Part shown: piece by piece, positions 1-8,662 of the stretch
How the letters are laid out: the number at the start of each line of letters is the position of its first letter
Numbering within the stretch: the first letter of the stretch is position 1
From: Pseudobutyrivibrio xylanivorans DSM 14809
GTDB lineage: Bacteria; Bacillota; Clostridia; Lachnospirales; Lachnospiraceae
Direction: 5' to 3'
DNA: 64,000 nucleotides
Assembly (NCBI RefSeq): GCF_900141825.1
Contig: NZ_FQYQ01000002.1
Span: 186,001-250,000 of the forward strand
The notes under the pieces: generated by a model
The model's database searches: none
What the model was told of the DNA's origin: nothing
Seen by the model: only the letters and a program-made list of their open reading frames with translations
Program-made: the position numbers and the translations under genes

Positions 1-87
1 CTAGGGGTTTTAGATATTTTGATACTTGGAGTATTTTCTGTTCTGGTTGGATTGATTTTTATAAAAATAGCCATAGATATGATTTAA
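1..87 (+). CDS. C-terminal end of a membrane protein (partial)
   Basis: The first 28 codons read in frame 1 to a TAA and encode an almost wholly hydrophobic stretch (LGVLDILILGVFSVLVGL and onward), so this is the last transmembrane helix of a protein whose body lies left of the window. No family can be assigned from so little. It runs towards the SRAP gene on the opposite strand. Confidence 0.5.
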   Translation, partial: LGVLDILILGVFSVLVGLIFIKIAIDMI

Positions 88-123
88 AAACATGAGATTA
101 AAAAATTATTAAAGGATAAGACA

Positions 124-747
124 TCAATAAAACCTTTCTGTAACCATATCAAGTAAGGCATATGGTATCAATTCTTCGGGATTTTTGGAAGGATTAATCC
201 AGTCTTCAATTTTATCCTTTGGCAGCATCATAGGCATCCTGTCATGAATTTTACCAAGCTCTATGGTAGGTTCTTTTGTAAGAATTACAAATACAGGATA
301 ACCTTCTTCAATACGATATAGGCCACAGAGCCAGGTGGCAGTGCAACCAGCTGGCTGAATGGCATATTTATCACCAGTTTTTACCTTACCGTCAGGACTT
401 TTAAAGTGTTCCCATTCAAAGTAGTAGGATGCTGGAATTATACATCTATGTGATTGCCAGGCATCTTTAAATGTTGGCTTTTCACTGGCTGTTTCAAGTC
501 TGGCATTAAATAAAGATCTTTTATTATCTCTTGCAGTGAATCCCCATTGCATCGGGAATACACATTTTTCTCCTTTAGAATTAGGAGCGATTACTGGGAC
601 TATATCTGTAGGGCGGACTTCGCCATCAGTGACAAGTGGTCTTGCATGAGTGTCTACAAATTTAGTAGTGAGACGTGAGTTCTTTGCAATATCTATGATT
701 TCTTTCAATTCAGGTTGAGTTATATCAAGTGCATATCTAGTACACAT
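124..747 (-). CDS. SOS response-associated peptidase (SRAP, YedK/HMCES family)
   Basis: SRAP proteins form a covalent thiazolidine link with abasic sites in single-stranded DNA and protect them during replication. The start is set at the Met followed directly by Cys (MCTRYAL), because Cys2 becomes the N-terminal catalytic residue after Met removal; a longer reading to 783 would bury it. Family motifs are visible: QWGF, SLFNARLET, RCIIPASYYFEWE with the conserved Glu, and HDRMPMML with the conserved His. The length of 207 aa is normal. It is the last gene of a minus-strand SOS cassette, 10 nt after the YolD-like gene, and should share the LexA-like control upstream of the polymerase gene. Confidence 0.93.
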   Translation of the reverse strand: MCTRYALDITQPELKEIIDIAKNSRLTTKFVDTHARPLVTDGEVRPTDIVPVIAPNSKGEKCVFPMQWGFTARDNKRSLFNARLETASEKPTFKDAWQSHRCIIPASYYFEWEHFKSPDGKVKTGDKYAIQPAGCTATWLCGLYRIEEGYPVFVILTKEPTIELGKIHDRMPMMLPKDKIEDWINPSKNPEELIPYALLDMVTERFY

Positions 748-757
748 AGTGAATCTC

Positions 758-985
758 CTATGGATATTCCTCTGCAGGTACATGCTCTAAATCAGAGTAG
801 TTGGCTTCAAAAGATTGCTCTGTACTTGCGATTTCTTCGTTAAATCCTTTCAGTGCATCGAAAGGGCTGAATATTTTGGCACGTCTGGATAAATCCATAG
901 CCGGATGTTTGATTGAAAAATCATCAAAAGGAGAGTGCTTTGGTTTGCCTCTTTCGTACACTTTTTTGTATCTATCATTAATCAT
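758..985 (-). CDS. YolD-like small protein of the SOS mutagenesis cassette
   Basis: This 75-aa protein has the core RRAKIFSPFDALKGF, which I recognise from YolD-like proteins that accompany Y-family polymerases in Firmicutes. Their molecular role is not well defined; co-occurrence with UmuC-type polymerases suggests a polymerase partner, loosely like UmuD. It sits between the polymerase (38 nt upstream) and the SRAP gene (10 nt downstream), all on the minus strand, so co-transcription is very likely. The charged N-terminal tail and acidic C-terminal tail flank the conserved core. Confidence 0.75.
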   Translation of the reverse strand: MINDRYKKVYERGKPKHSPFDDFSIKHPAMDLSRRAKIFSPFDALKGFNEEIASTEQSFEANYSDLEHVPAEEYP

Positions 986-1023
986 ATCATTTCATCCAAT
1001 CTTATAAAATAAATGTTATTAAA

Positions 1024-2439
1024 TTAAGCTTTATGTCCGCCGATTTGAACATTTCGCTCTCTTGTGGTAGCACCTTCTAGAAGATTAATGCCTTTTAATA
1101 TTGCATTTGCTCCGTACCTAGTCCTTACCTCTAAAAGTGCAGAATGAATGAGCTGTTCTTTGTTAAGCGCTTCATAGTCAGTGAATAGATCCATTTGAAA
1201 ATAGCCGCCATCATTTTGGACATTACAAGCACATATGCCAAGTCTGCGAAATAGTATTCTATGGTCAGTTTTCTTTATCACATCATTCATGATTGCTTCA
1301 ATTACAAGCTTAGAAGTGTTTGTCGCATTACGTAGGTTTACTGTGCCATTAGAATGTGCTGGATGGAGTCTGCCATACCAATCTATTGCAAGTGGGCCAT
1401 CGTAGTGAGGGCAGTATTCAAGACTTTTGTAGTCGTAGCTTACCCACCAAGTGAATTTTGAAGATACCAGATTCTTCTTGTACATGTCACAACATAGGAT
1501 ATCAATCATCTCTTTTAGGACAATACATGCCTCTTCGTACTTATATGGTCTAGGCAATACTTGTCCATTGGAAAGAGAGTGGTTATCGGATTTGTAGTTT
1601 TTAATATCATGCATTGTAACAGGTTCGATTCCCCAGGCATGATCTATTAATATCTCAGCATCGATGCCAAAGGATTTATAAAACCATTCTTCATCTATTT
1701 GAGAGCGTTCGGCAACATCGCCCATGGTGTACATCATATTTCGTTCCAAGCGACGAGCTTTACCATTTCCTATTTGCCAAAAGTCTGTGAGAGGCCTATG
1801 TGGCCATAATAAAGATTTATATGAATCTTCAGTAAGAGCAGCTATGCGGACGCCATCTTTATCGGCAGGGGCTTTTTTAGCTACGATATCCATAGCTACT
1901 TTTGCAAGATATAGATTAGTTCCAACTCCGACTGTGGCTGTAATGCCAGTTTGCTTGAGTACATCTCTAATCATTGTCATAGCCATGACGTGAGCAGGAG
2001 TCTGGTCAGATTTTATAGCGGCAGTTTCATAAAGATGCAAGTAGGGTGTGCAATCGATGAAACTCTCATCGATGCTGTAAACATGGATGTCTTCTGGGGC
2101 TACATATTTAAGAAAAATACCGTAAATCTTGGCTGATACTTTTTCATATTCAAGCATACGAGGGACTGCAGTAATATAAAGAACCTTAGTATGGTGGATT
2201 CGCTCGTACTTCTCTATGGCCTGTTTTGCCTCAAATAGTCTAGGTCTACTTGGAACCCCTATAGCTTTAAGGGCAGGAGAGACTGCTAAGCAGATGGTTT
2301 GGTCGGTTCTACTTCCATCAGCGACTAGAAGATTAGCTTTAAGAGGATCTAGACCTCTGGCAACACATTCAACAGATGCATAGAACGACTTCATATCTAT
2401 AGCTATGTAACATTTGGGGATTAGTAAATGCTTAGACAT
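1024..2439 (-). CDS. Y-family DNA polymerase (UmuC/DinB-like translesion polymerase)
   Basis: A 471-aa error-prone polymerase of the IMS/UmuC family that copies past damaged bases. The catalytic carboxylates are seen in CYIAIDMKSFYASVE (Asp15) and YSIDESF (Asp124, Glu125). The helix-hairpin region (DFWQIGNGKARRLE) and a C-terminal little-finger region follow. Length fits the Firmicute UvrX/UmuC branch better than the shorter DinB. The ATG is preceded by AAGGAGGT (minus strand, about 2450-2457). It heads an SOS cassette with the YolD-like and SRAP genes, and the promoter region carries LexA-like boxes. Confidence 0.93.
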   Translation of the reverse strand: MSKHLLIPKCYIAIDMKSFYASVECVARGLDPLKANLLVADGSRTDQTICLAVSPALKAIGVPSRPRLFEAKQAIEKYERIHHTKVLYITAVPRMLEYEKVSAKIYGIFLKYVAPEDIHVYSIDESFIDCTPYLHLYETAAIKSDQTPAHVMAMTMIRDVLKQTGITATVGVGTNLYLAKVAMDIVAKKAPADKDGVRIAALTEDSYKSLLWPHRPLTDFWQIGNGKARRLERNMMYTMGDVAERSQIDEEWFYKSFGIDAEILIDHAWGIEPVTMHDIKNYKSDNHSLSNGQVLPRPYKYEEACIVLKEMIDILCCDMYKKNLVSSKFTWWVSYDYKSLEYCPHYDGPLAIDWYGRLHPAHSNGTVNLRNATNTSKLVIEAIMNDVIKKTDHRILFRRLGICACNVQNDGGYFQMDLFTDYEALNKEQLIHSALLEVRTRYGANAILKGINLLEGATTRERNVQIGGHKA

Positions 2440-2469
2440 ATCCAGTTGTCTTACCTCCTTTATAAATTG

Positions 2470-2540
2470 CGAACATACATTCCGAAAATATGTTTGCTTT
2501 TTGTAAATAGATAATACACCCGAACACGATTTTTTGTAAA
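2470..2540 (-). promoter_or_regulatory. SOS promoter with LexA-like boxes
   Basis: On the minus strand TTTACA (2535-2540) and TATTAT (2511-2516 region) stand 18 nt apart, a sigma-A-like promoter with a GTTCG half-site in the spacer. Downstream of it, 2483-2496 matches the Firmicute LexA box CGAACATATGTTCG at 12 of 14 bases, and the overlapping 2470-2483 matches at 11 of 14. Two more CGAAC half-sites lie near 2521 and 2543. LexA control is inferred from these matches and from the cassette below. Confidence 0.55.
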
Positions 2541-2594
2541 CCCGAACAAATTATAAAATTTATTTAGTGCCAGTAAATAGGGAAGAACATTATA

Positions 2595-2866
2595 ATGAAA
2601 GAATTAGTGAGATATCACATGGTCTTTTCTGGTCGTGTGCAAGGTGTAGGCTTTAGATATAAGGCTAATTATATTGCGGACCAATATCGACTTACTGGGT
2701 TTGTAAGAAACGAATTCGATGGGGCGGTAACGGTGGAAGTCCAAGGTACAGAGGAGGAGATATACAGATTTCTAAAATCGCTGGCTTCAGACTAGATATC
2801 TATGATTTGAAAAAGCAGAAAATAACGATTGATAATGATGAGAAGCGATTTAGTGTAAAGTATTAA
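2595..2866 (+). pseudogene. acyP: acylphosphatase, broken by a frameshift near the C-terminus
   Basis: Acylphosphatases hydrolyse carboxyl-phosphate bonds in small metabolites such as acetyl phosphate. The first 66 codons carry the signature GRVQGVGFRYKA with the catalytic Arg and the central FVRNEFDGAVTVEVQGTEEE, then stop at 2793. The missing C-terminal strand is present in another frame from about 2783 (GFRLDIYDLKKQKITI, ending KRFSVKY, stop at 2864-2866). Joined, the protein would be about 90 aa, the normal size. A single-base slip around 2781-2790 is the simplest reading. The 66-aa product would lack the last strand of the fold, so activity is doubtful. Confidence 0.75.
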
Positions 2867-3026
2867 GAAAACTTAAGAAATATTCTTTGGGCATCGAAGC
2901 CATGTATAGATTGTTATTAGAAATTAGAAATAAGAATATATCGCACACAACTATTCAACTAGAAGTTTCTATCAAAATTAACGAGACTGCTTAAAAAAGG
3001 AATGCTAATTTACAGGTTCTGCAACG

Positions 3027-3521
3027 GTGTCTGATAAGGCAAATTGTATCAAGTCTACTAGGTTTGAGGATGGCTTAATTATTCCAGGTGGAGAAAGCAC
3101 CGTACAGGGAAAGCTTCTTAAGGAACTAGGACTTTTTGAGCCATTTAAGAAAATGATTGAAAACGGACTTCCTGTATTTGGTACCTGCGCAGGATTGCTA
3201 CTTTTAGCAGATAAAATAAATAATGATGACAGCAGTTACTTACAGACTATGGATATCGTAGCTGAAAGAAATGCCTATGGTAGACAGCTTGGAAGCTTTT
3301 ACACTGAGGCTGATTTTAAGGGAATTGGTACTGTTCCTATGACATTTATTCGTGCGCCTTATATCAAAGCTGTTTCGGAAAAAGCAAGACCTCTTGCCAC
3401 AGTTGATGGTCACATAGTTGCAGCAAGACAAGGAAATCAACTGGTAACTGCATTTCATCCTGAGCTTAATGACTCGCTACATATTCATAAATATTTTTGT
3501 GATATGGTTGCCAACCAATAA
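3027..3521 (+). pseudogene. pdxT: pdxT glutaminase fragment, N-terminus missing
   Basis: PdxT releases ammonia from glutamine for the PdxS synthase that makes pyridoxal 5'-phosphate. The triad positions are kept: Cys in [11 protein letters not shown] and the HPE of [27 protein letters not shown] and [11 protein letters not shown] are also typical. About 40 residues at the start (the usual first strand and helix before the oxyanion region) are absent; upstream DNA gives no match in any frame. No pdxS is adjacent. The remaining 164 codons are open, so decay is recent or the shortened frame is tolerated. I treat it as a truncated remnant. Confidence 0.65.
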
Positions 3522-3544
3522 CTACTTTGCCACCCAAGAATAAC

Positions 3545-3605
3545 AAAAGCCATCGTCCAGGCTCACTACAGCACTATAACAGTGAAGTGTGAACCTGACA
3601 ATGGC
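3545..3605 (-). terminator. Rho-independent terminator of the chemoreceptor gene
   Basis: A long imperfect hairpin (GCCAT ... ATGGC outer arms at 3549-3553 and 3601-3605, inner pairs AGG-TCAC with GTG-GA-CCT) is followed on the minus strand by TTTTG. It lies about 35 nt beyond the stop of the minus-strand receptor gene. Confidence 0.6.
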
Positions 3606-3639
3606 AGTAAATTTATAGTTATATCGACTATAGATTGAT

Positions 3640-5712
3640 TTACATTTGTTTTTTTATCTCGTTAGATGCTTCAATCGTAAATTTAACAAGATTACTATTG
3701 ATAGTATCTACAGCATTAGAGACATTTGTTGCCGCTGTTGCTACTTGGTCACTGGAATCTGCTACATCCTGAGAAGCCATTGTTACCTTTTCAACATTTG
3801 CTGCAATCATTTGAGTAGATGCAGACTGCTGCTCTGATACAGATGCCATATTTGTAGCTACATCATTTACCTTTCTCATTTGTTCAGCCATGTCATCTAA
3901 TGTAGATGAAGCATTGTTAAGCTCTGTAGTAATCTGAAGGAAGGTTTCAGCTGCAGCATTAATAGAGCCTGAGCTTTCATCAATAAGCTGTGAGTTAGTC
4001 TCTGATTTCTCTGAAAGGTCTTTTACTCTATCAGACATTTCTTTGATAATATCTACTATCTGATTAGTTGCCTCGGCAGAATTGTTGGCAAGTGCTCCGA
4101 TTTCGGTTGCAACAACTGCAAATCCCTTTCCAGCCTCGCCCGCTCTGGCGGCTTCAATAGAAGCATTCAAAGATAGCAAATTAGTCTGAGATGAAATAGA
4201 ATTAATCATATCCACTATCTGTGTGATTTGCTGTGCAGCATCATCAACACTTTGAACAGCATTAGACATATCCTTCATAGATGAAACGATATGATCCATT
4301 CCTTCAGCAACTGACTTCATATCATTTTGTCCCACATCAGCCTTTTTAACCAACTGGTTCATGATATCTTCTATCTGCTCTTCTTCTGTAGTAACCTCAG
4401 AAATTGTTTGAGCTAGCAATGTTGCATTTTCGGCTATTTCGTTAACTGCCTCTGCCATATCATCAATATTATTTCTAATCTGATTCATGGAAACGGACTG
4501 CTCATTTGCTGCCAACTTCAGATTATCTGCAGTATCCTTTGAGTCTTGAGCATCTCCTATCAGTTTTGTTGAAACAGATTTAATCTCACTCAGACTGTCT
4601 CGCATACCATTTATGAATTTGCCCATGGCAGTATTCATAAATGCTATCTCATCATTTCCGCTAGATGATATTTCAACTGTGAAGTCACCACTTGCGATTT
4701 TCTCAATATTTTCTGTAAGCATTGTAACAGGCTTTTTAATCATATTAGAAAGAACTCTTAATACAAGTGCTACAACCAAAACTACAACTACTATTGTTGC
4801 AACAGAAAGTATATAAACTAATTTGATAAGTTCTGCCAATACTTCTGTTCTCTTTGCGTATGCTATTACCTTCCAGTCGGTACCACTTACAGTAGATGAA
4901 ACCATATAATAGCTTGCGCCCTCAGTTTTTACTGTTGAAACCACATTATCTTCGGAAACAAGACTTTCTCCTACTGCCTTCCAAAATGGGTCTGATGAAT
5001 TATCAGCGATATTTGTACCACAAAGGTTTGTATCTTTATAAGAAAGGATTTGGCCTGCACTTGTAACCATAATACAGCCACCCGTTTTATAAAGAGTTAC
5101 CTCATTTAACTGTTCCTGTAACGCAGTCAAAATCAAATCAGTTGCAAATACACCCTCTCTACCATCCTTTAGATGAATATGGCGAATAACGGTAGCACAC
5201 AAATCTCCCGTTGCCGCATCAAAATATGGTTAATCATAGTAGTAAAACCATGTATTATCATATCCAATACCCTGCTGATACCATTTCTTTTCTGTTACAA
5301 CATAATCTTCGCCAGGCACCCAGCCAGATGGGTCTAAAAATTCATCAGTATTGGTACCAATATATGCTCCTGTAGGAATAAGGTCATATCTACCTACTGA
5401 TTGTGCCAAATAATCTATAATCTCAGCATTGTCTTCAAAGTGGAGTTTTTCGGTGGAATCTGCAATTCCATTCAAATAATAAAATATGGAGTTTAATGCT
5501 TTGTTAATCTGACCTGCATCCGCTACAACTTCGTTATTTAGCGAACTGTCAATCAAATTCTTCATCATTCTGTACCCAAAGCCTAGAATAAGACACTCTG
5601 CCAAAAGGGTACTGCATATCAGTAACACACCAAAAAGCATCGCCAATTTTTTGCTAATGGCTTTAGGTGAAGCACCACTAGCAAATCCTGTAGTATTTTC
5701 CTTCATCCCCAT
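3640..5712 (-). pseudogene. methyl-accepting chemotaxis protein split by one in-frame stop
   Basis: A transmembrane chemoreceptor. The start at 5712 follows GGAGG with 6 nt spacing. It encodes an N-terminal TM helix (about residues 20-45), an extracellular sensor resembling a double Cache domain, a second TM ([19 protein letters not shown]), a HAMP linker and a full signalling hairpin with [22 protein letters not shown] at 5230-5232 interrupts the sensor; reading straight through it in the same frame restores continuous family-like sequence (YYD, stop, [20 protein letters not shown]). No frameshift is needed. Translation could restart internally to give a receptor without its first helix, but a null receptor is more likely. 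Confidence 0.85.
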
Positions 5713-6057
5713 CGTAAACCTCCATTCAACATAGTTTTTGCTACTTTTAGAAAAGCAAAAATCGGTTAAAATATACAATGACAATATTGATGATAGCATA
5801 TAAATTTGGCACAATTGTGTTTTACTTGAGCGTATTTTATGCCACAGTGTAGTGTACAACGTGAACGACCTCTTAAATTGCACCTAGCTGCAAGCTTATC
5901 TAAGCTCTCCTGAATATATCGCTCACTTTTATTATCAAGTGCACTGGTTGCTTCCCATCAATACGCACACTGCCTCCAGTATTATGTAATATAGAGATTG
6001 CCATTTACCTACTAAAAGAGTATGCTTTTAGAAAAGAAGAGAAGGGGGATAGAAAAA

Positions 6058-6651
6058 ATGATTTCAAGAGAAGAGGCCTTCGACTTATTGAAAAAGTACA
6101 ACAAGGATTCTTTTCATATTCAACACGCATTAACCGTTGAAGCTGTTATGAAATGGTATGCAAATGAACTTGGTTATGCAGATGAAAAGGAATATTGGGG
6201 AATTGTTGGACTTTTACATGATATAGATTTTGAATTGTATCCAGATGAACATTGTTTAAAAGCTCCAGAATTATTAAAAGAGGGCGGTGTGAGTGATGAT
6301 ATTATTCATGCAGTATGTTCACACGGATACGGTATTACTGTTGGTTGCGGAGAAACTATAGATGTCGAACCAATTAGAGAAATGGAAAAAGTACTCTTTG
6401 CAGCTGATGAGTTGACAGGACTTATTTGGGCGGCAGCTCTGATGCGACCATCTAAGAGTACTAAAGATATGGAACTAAAATCTCTTAAGAAGAAATATAA
6501 AAGCAAGGGATTTGCTGCAGGATGTTCACGAGAGGTTATAGAACGTGGCGCAAATCAGCTTGGCTGGGAGCTTAACGATTTGTTAGATAAAACTTTGCAA
6601 GCAATGGCAGCTAGTGAGGATACAATTAACGAGGAAATGTTAGCGGGGTAA
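6058..6651 (+). CDS. HD-domain protein, putative phosphohydrolase
   Basis: A 197-aa soluble protein of the HD superfamily of metal-dependent phosphohydrolases. It has an upstream His (FHIQHALTVEAVM), the paired HD of GLLHDIDFELYPDEH and a later conserved CSHGYG and DELTG. Start chosen at ATG 6058 behind AGGGGG; an in-frame ATG at 6022 has no ribosome site. Substrate unknown. It is followed after 6 nt by two small Cys-rich genes, apparently one operon. The first 20 codons recur at 29938 in a truncated duplicate, so this block has been copied within the window. Confidence 0.85.
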   Translation: MISREEAFDLLKKYNKDSFHIQHALTVEAVMKWYANELGYADEKEYWGIVGLLHDIDFELYPDEHCLKAPELLKEGGVSDDIIHAVCSHGYGITVGCGETIDVEPIREMEKVLFAADELTGLIWAAALMRPSKSTKDMELKSLKKKYKSKGFAAGCSREVIERGANQLGWELNDLLDKTLQAMAASEDTINEEMLAG

Positions 6652-6657
6652 AGGCCT

Positions 6658-6879
6658 ATGAAATCAATCCTTATTAAAGATACAACACGAGAAGAGCGCG
6701 AAGAGATTATAAAAGCATCTCTTGATTGTGGTGGCGGATGTGAAAACTGTTCTTCTTGTTGGCTTGGTGGCGGTAGTCCGTGGGATATTTATCAGGACTA
6801 TATAGATGGTAAACGGGAAATTAGTGATATTAATAAGGATTATATGTCTATATACCGTCAGGATAGGCAGATAAAATAG
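6658..6879 (+). CDS. small Cys-rich protein, unknown function (paralogue 1)
   Basis: A 73-aa protein with a compact cysteine cluster, CGGGCENCSSC (residues 24-34), followed by a Trp-Tyr-rich half (SPWDIYQDYIDGKREISDINKDY). The cysteines could hold a metal or a small Fe-S or Zn site. I do not recognise a named family. It lies 6 nt after the HD gene and 8 nt before a related protein with the same layout: charged N-terminus with EER or QERR, Cys cluster, then YxxYI-G. A truncated duplicate occurs at 30002-30205. Confidence 0.75.
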   Translation: MKSILIKDTTREEREEIIKASLDCGGGCENCSSCWLGGGSPWDIYQDYIDGKREISDINKDYMSIYRQDRQIK

Positions 6880-6887
6880 GTATATTT

Positions 6888-7088
6888 ATGAAAGAAGCTC
6901 CAGATATTATAAAATCAACAGAACAAGAACGGCGTGATTATATAAAGCAAAGATTTCCATGTATTGCAGATTGCGATATGTGTGGGCTTTGCAAAGTGTT
7001 TCATGGAAAAGACGCAGAAACAGCTTATGACGATTATATCATAGGAGTACGGACATTTTTAGAAGTCTCAGCGGATTATAAAAGGTGA
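6888..7088 (+). CDS. small Cys-rich protein, unknown function (paralogue 2)
   Basis: A 66-aa protein, related to the preceding gene, with cysteines in PCIADCDMCGLC (residues 24-35) and the tail AYDDYIIGVRTFLEVSADYKR. Function unknown; metal binding is a guess from Cys spacing. A second, intact copy at 30214-30414 differs at only 4 of 66 residues (K9N, I52S, L57F, E58D), showing a recent duplication with purifying or no selection on the open frame. It ends the HD operon. Confidence 0.75.
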   Translation: MKEAPDIIKSTEQERRDYIKQRFPCIADCDMCGLCKVFHGKDAETAYDDYIIGVRTFLEVSADYKR

Positions 7089-7115
7089 TTTGCGAACGAT
7101 TTGCGAATATTCCAA

Positions 7116-7169
7116 TTGACAATTGATAATCTATAAGTTATCATAACCTTAGATAACGAATAAGTTATC
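7116..7169 (+). promoter_or_regulatory. toxin-antitoxin promoter with two tandem palindromic operators
   Basis: TTGACA (7116-7121) and TATCAT (7139-7144) are 17 nt apart. Overlapping the -10 is GATAAT-N6-GTTATC (7125-7142) and 27 bp further the perfect GATAAC-N6-GTTATC (7152-7169). Paired operators of this kind fit autorepression by the HTH antitoxin encoded just downstream. Confidence 0.65.
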
Positions 7170-7191
7170 ATTAGGAAGAGGAATAAATATT

Positions 7192-7320
7192 GTACGAAAA
7201 AATGGCAAGTTTATTTTATTACACCAGTTTCCTAAGAAAACACAAAAGACACCAAAGCGCGAGATAGAGCAAGCAAAGCGAGAGCTGGCGGATTATTTGG
7301 AAAGGAATGAACAGATATGA
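7192..7320 (+). pseudogene. C-terminal remnant of a HigB/Gp49-type toxin
   Basis: An open stretch of 42 codons without a start reads [20 protein letters not shown] and then a [18 protein letters not shown] helix. This is the usual C-terminal third of phage Gp49-like/HigB (RelE-fold) toxins. Its TGA overlaps the ATG of the antitoxin gene as ATGA, the normal order for this family (toxin first). The N-terminal two thirds, including the start, are missing, so the mRNA-cleaving toxin should not be made. Confidence 0.65.
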
Positions 7321-7583
7321 GTAAAACATGGAATGAAGTAAGAAGTGAATTGTTCACACCTGAAGAAATTGCGGAAAGTGATTTAAGGGTTGCTCTTATG
7401 GGTGAGTTAATTAAAGCTCGTAAGGAACAAGGAATATCTCAGCGTAAATTAGAAGAACTAAGCGGTGTTAAGCAGCCTGTTATAGCAAGAATCGAAAATG
7501 GAACCAGCAATCCGCAGCTTGAAACAATAATTAAGTTGTTGGCAGCCTTGGGCAAGACTCTAGCTGTTGTACCTATGAAATAG
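7317..7583 (+). CDS. XRE-family antitoxin (HigA-like)
   Basis: An 88-aa DNA-binding protein with a helix-turn-helix in [42 protein letters not shown]. The N-terminal [27 protein letters not shown] is typical of antitoxins paired with Gp49-like toxins. It is intact while its toxin is truncated. It probably still represses the promoter with two GATAAC-type palindromes upstream. Translation is coupled to the toxin remnant through an ATGA overlap. A strong terminator follows. Confidence 0.85.
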   Translation: MSKTWNEVRSELFTPEEIAESDLRVALMGELIKARKEQGISQRKLEELSGVKQPVIARIENGTSNPQLETIIKLLAALGKTLAVVPMK

Positions 7584-7606
7584 TGTGGATAGAATAATGA
7601 ATATGG

Positions 7607-7642
7607 AAAAGACTACTGAAAAAAAACAGTAGTCTTTTTTTA
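7607..7642 (+). terminator. Rho-independent terminator after the antitoxin
   Basis: AAGACTACTG and CAGTAGTCTT form a 10-bp perfect stem around an A-rich loop, followed by a run of seven T. Confidence 0.9.
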
Positions 7643-7819
7643 TAAAAAAATTGCCTTTAAAATCAATGGAGTAGGGCGTCCAATAAAATGCCATGCAATG
7701 TTGCTATCTTATATTTAGGAGCTTTCGAGTGTGAGAGCTTCTATATTTTTTAAATAAAGTTAGACGCATTTAACGAGAGGTGGTAGTATGAAACTAGAAG
7801 AGAGTGGGGAATTAGAGGA

Positions 7820-8407
7820 ATGGGCAATAATTTGAACAAATCTTTTATTTTCAGGAATTTCTATAAGGAATTAGAGGATAACTATGGGTCTGCCATGGCA
7901 AAAGAAATGTGGAATAATGCTGAATCCGAATTTGTCAAACTACAGGATGCAGAACCATCGGCTGATAAGGCTACTGTATCATATGTATTTCCTGCGGTAG
8001 CATTGTATCGTTCAATTGAACATTTTTATCCAGAAGAGGCACTGACTGTTACTAGAGCTTTTGGAACAAAAATGGGACTTATGCTAAAAGGTATCTTTAG
8101 GACGCTTACTGCTTTGCCTGGCATTCCAACGCTTATGTGGAGAAAGATGGACCGAATTGCTGCAAAAATGAGCGATGGATATGAAATAGAGAATCTTTTA
8201 GTTACTGAAGACAAATGTTTCATGGATGTAGTCAGTTGCCCCCTCTATGATAAGGCTCTTGAACTAGGCACACCAAACGCTATTCAGATGATTTGTTGCA
8301 TGGATAAGGAATATATGAATGGATTTAGAGGAGTTGATTACAAGAGGACTAAATCAGTCGCAGAAGGTGATGATTGTTGCGACTATAGACTTAAAAAGTC
8401 CTTTTAA
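7820..8407 (+). CDS. L-2-amino-thiazoline-4-carboxylate hydrolase-family protein
   Basis: A 195-aa soluble protein that I place in the ATC-hydrolase family, named for enzymes opening the thiazoline ring of L-2-amino-thiazoline-4-carboxylate, although most members have unknown substrates. The C-terminal signature GDDCCDYRLKK and the CCMDKEYMNGF segment support this. Start at ATG 7820 behind AGAGGA. A 15-codon frame at 7788-7835 has a better Shine-Dalgarno (GAGAGGTGG) and overlaps this start, so it may couple translation or mark a slipped N-terminus. A decayed relative follows directly. Confidence 0.65.
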   Translation: MGNNLNKSFIFRNFYKELEDNYGSAMAKEMWNNAESEFVKLQDAEPSADKATVSYVFPAVALYRSIEHFYPEEALTVTRAFGTKMGLMLKGIFRTLTALPGIPTLMWRKMDRIAAKMSDGYEIENLLVTEDKCFMDVVSCPLYDKALELGTPNAIQMICCMDKEYMNGFRGVDYKRTKSVAEGDDCCDYRLKKSF

Positions 8408-8478
8408 AAATATTTGCTATCGTCGGTAAGAATATCATCAATCGACTTGCTGTGTTTGAATGGTAAGTAATTTTGAAA

Positions 8479-8598
8479 ATGACTACAAGGATGACGGAAG
8501 TAAAACATGGAGTTTTACATAGAGATTATACATTGGTTATAGGTGGGGCAATCTGCGACTACTGGATTGTACCGGATAAAATAAAGAATCCTAAGTAA
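8479..8598 (+). pseudogene. decayed ATC-hydrolase-like C-terminal scrap
   Basis: A 39-codon frame ends HRDYTLVIGGAICDYWIVPD. TLVIGGAICDYWI parallels the TLA-GD-CDFR end of ATC hydrolases. Just upstream, another frame gives NDYKDDGSKTWSFT, the kind of segment that precedes it, so a frameshift seems to lie near 8510. The assignment leans on its position behind the 7820 gene. Nothing else coding is seen in 8408-8662. Confidence 0.35.
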
Positions 8599-8662
8599 AT
8601 AATATAATCAAATACCCTTCTGTGATATATTAGAAAGAAAAAATATAGCAAAGGGATTATTT

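Noticed and set aside
5884-6021. Possible coding remnant upstream of the chemoreceptor
   Set aside because: Minus-strand readings such as YIQESLDKLAARCN could belong to a protein, but I cannot name a family or a consistent frame.
7788-7835. Short 15-codon frame with a strong ribosome site before the ATC-hydrolase-like gene
   Set aside because: Too short and without similarity; it may couple translation, so it is mentioned in the downstream gene entry instead of being called a gene.
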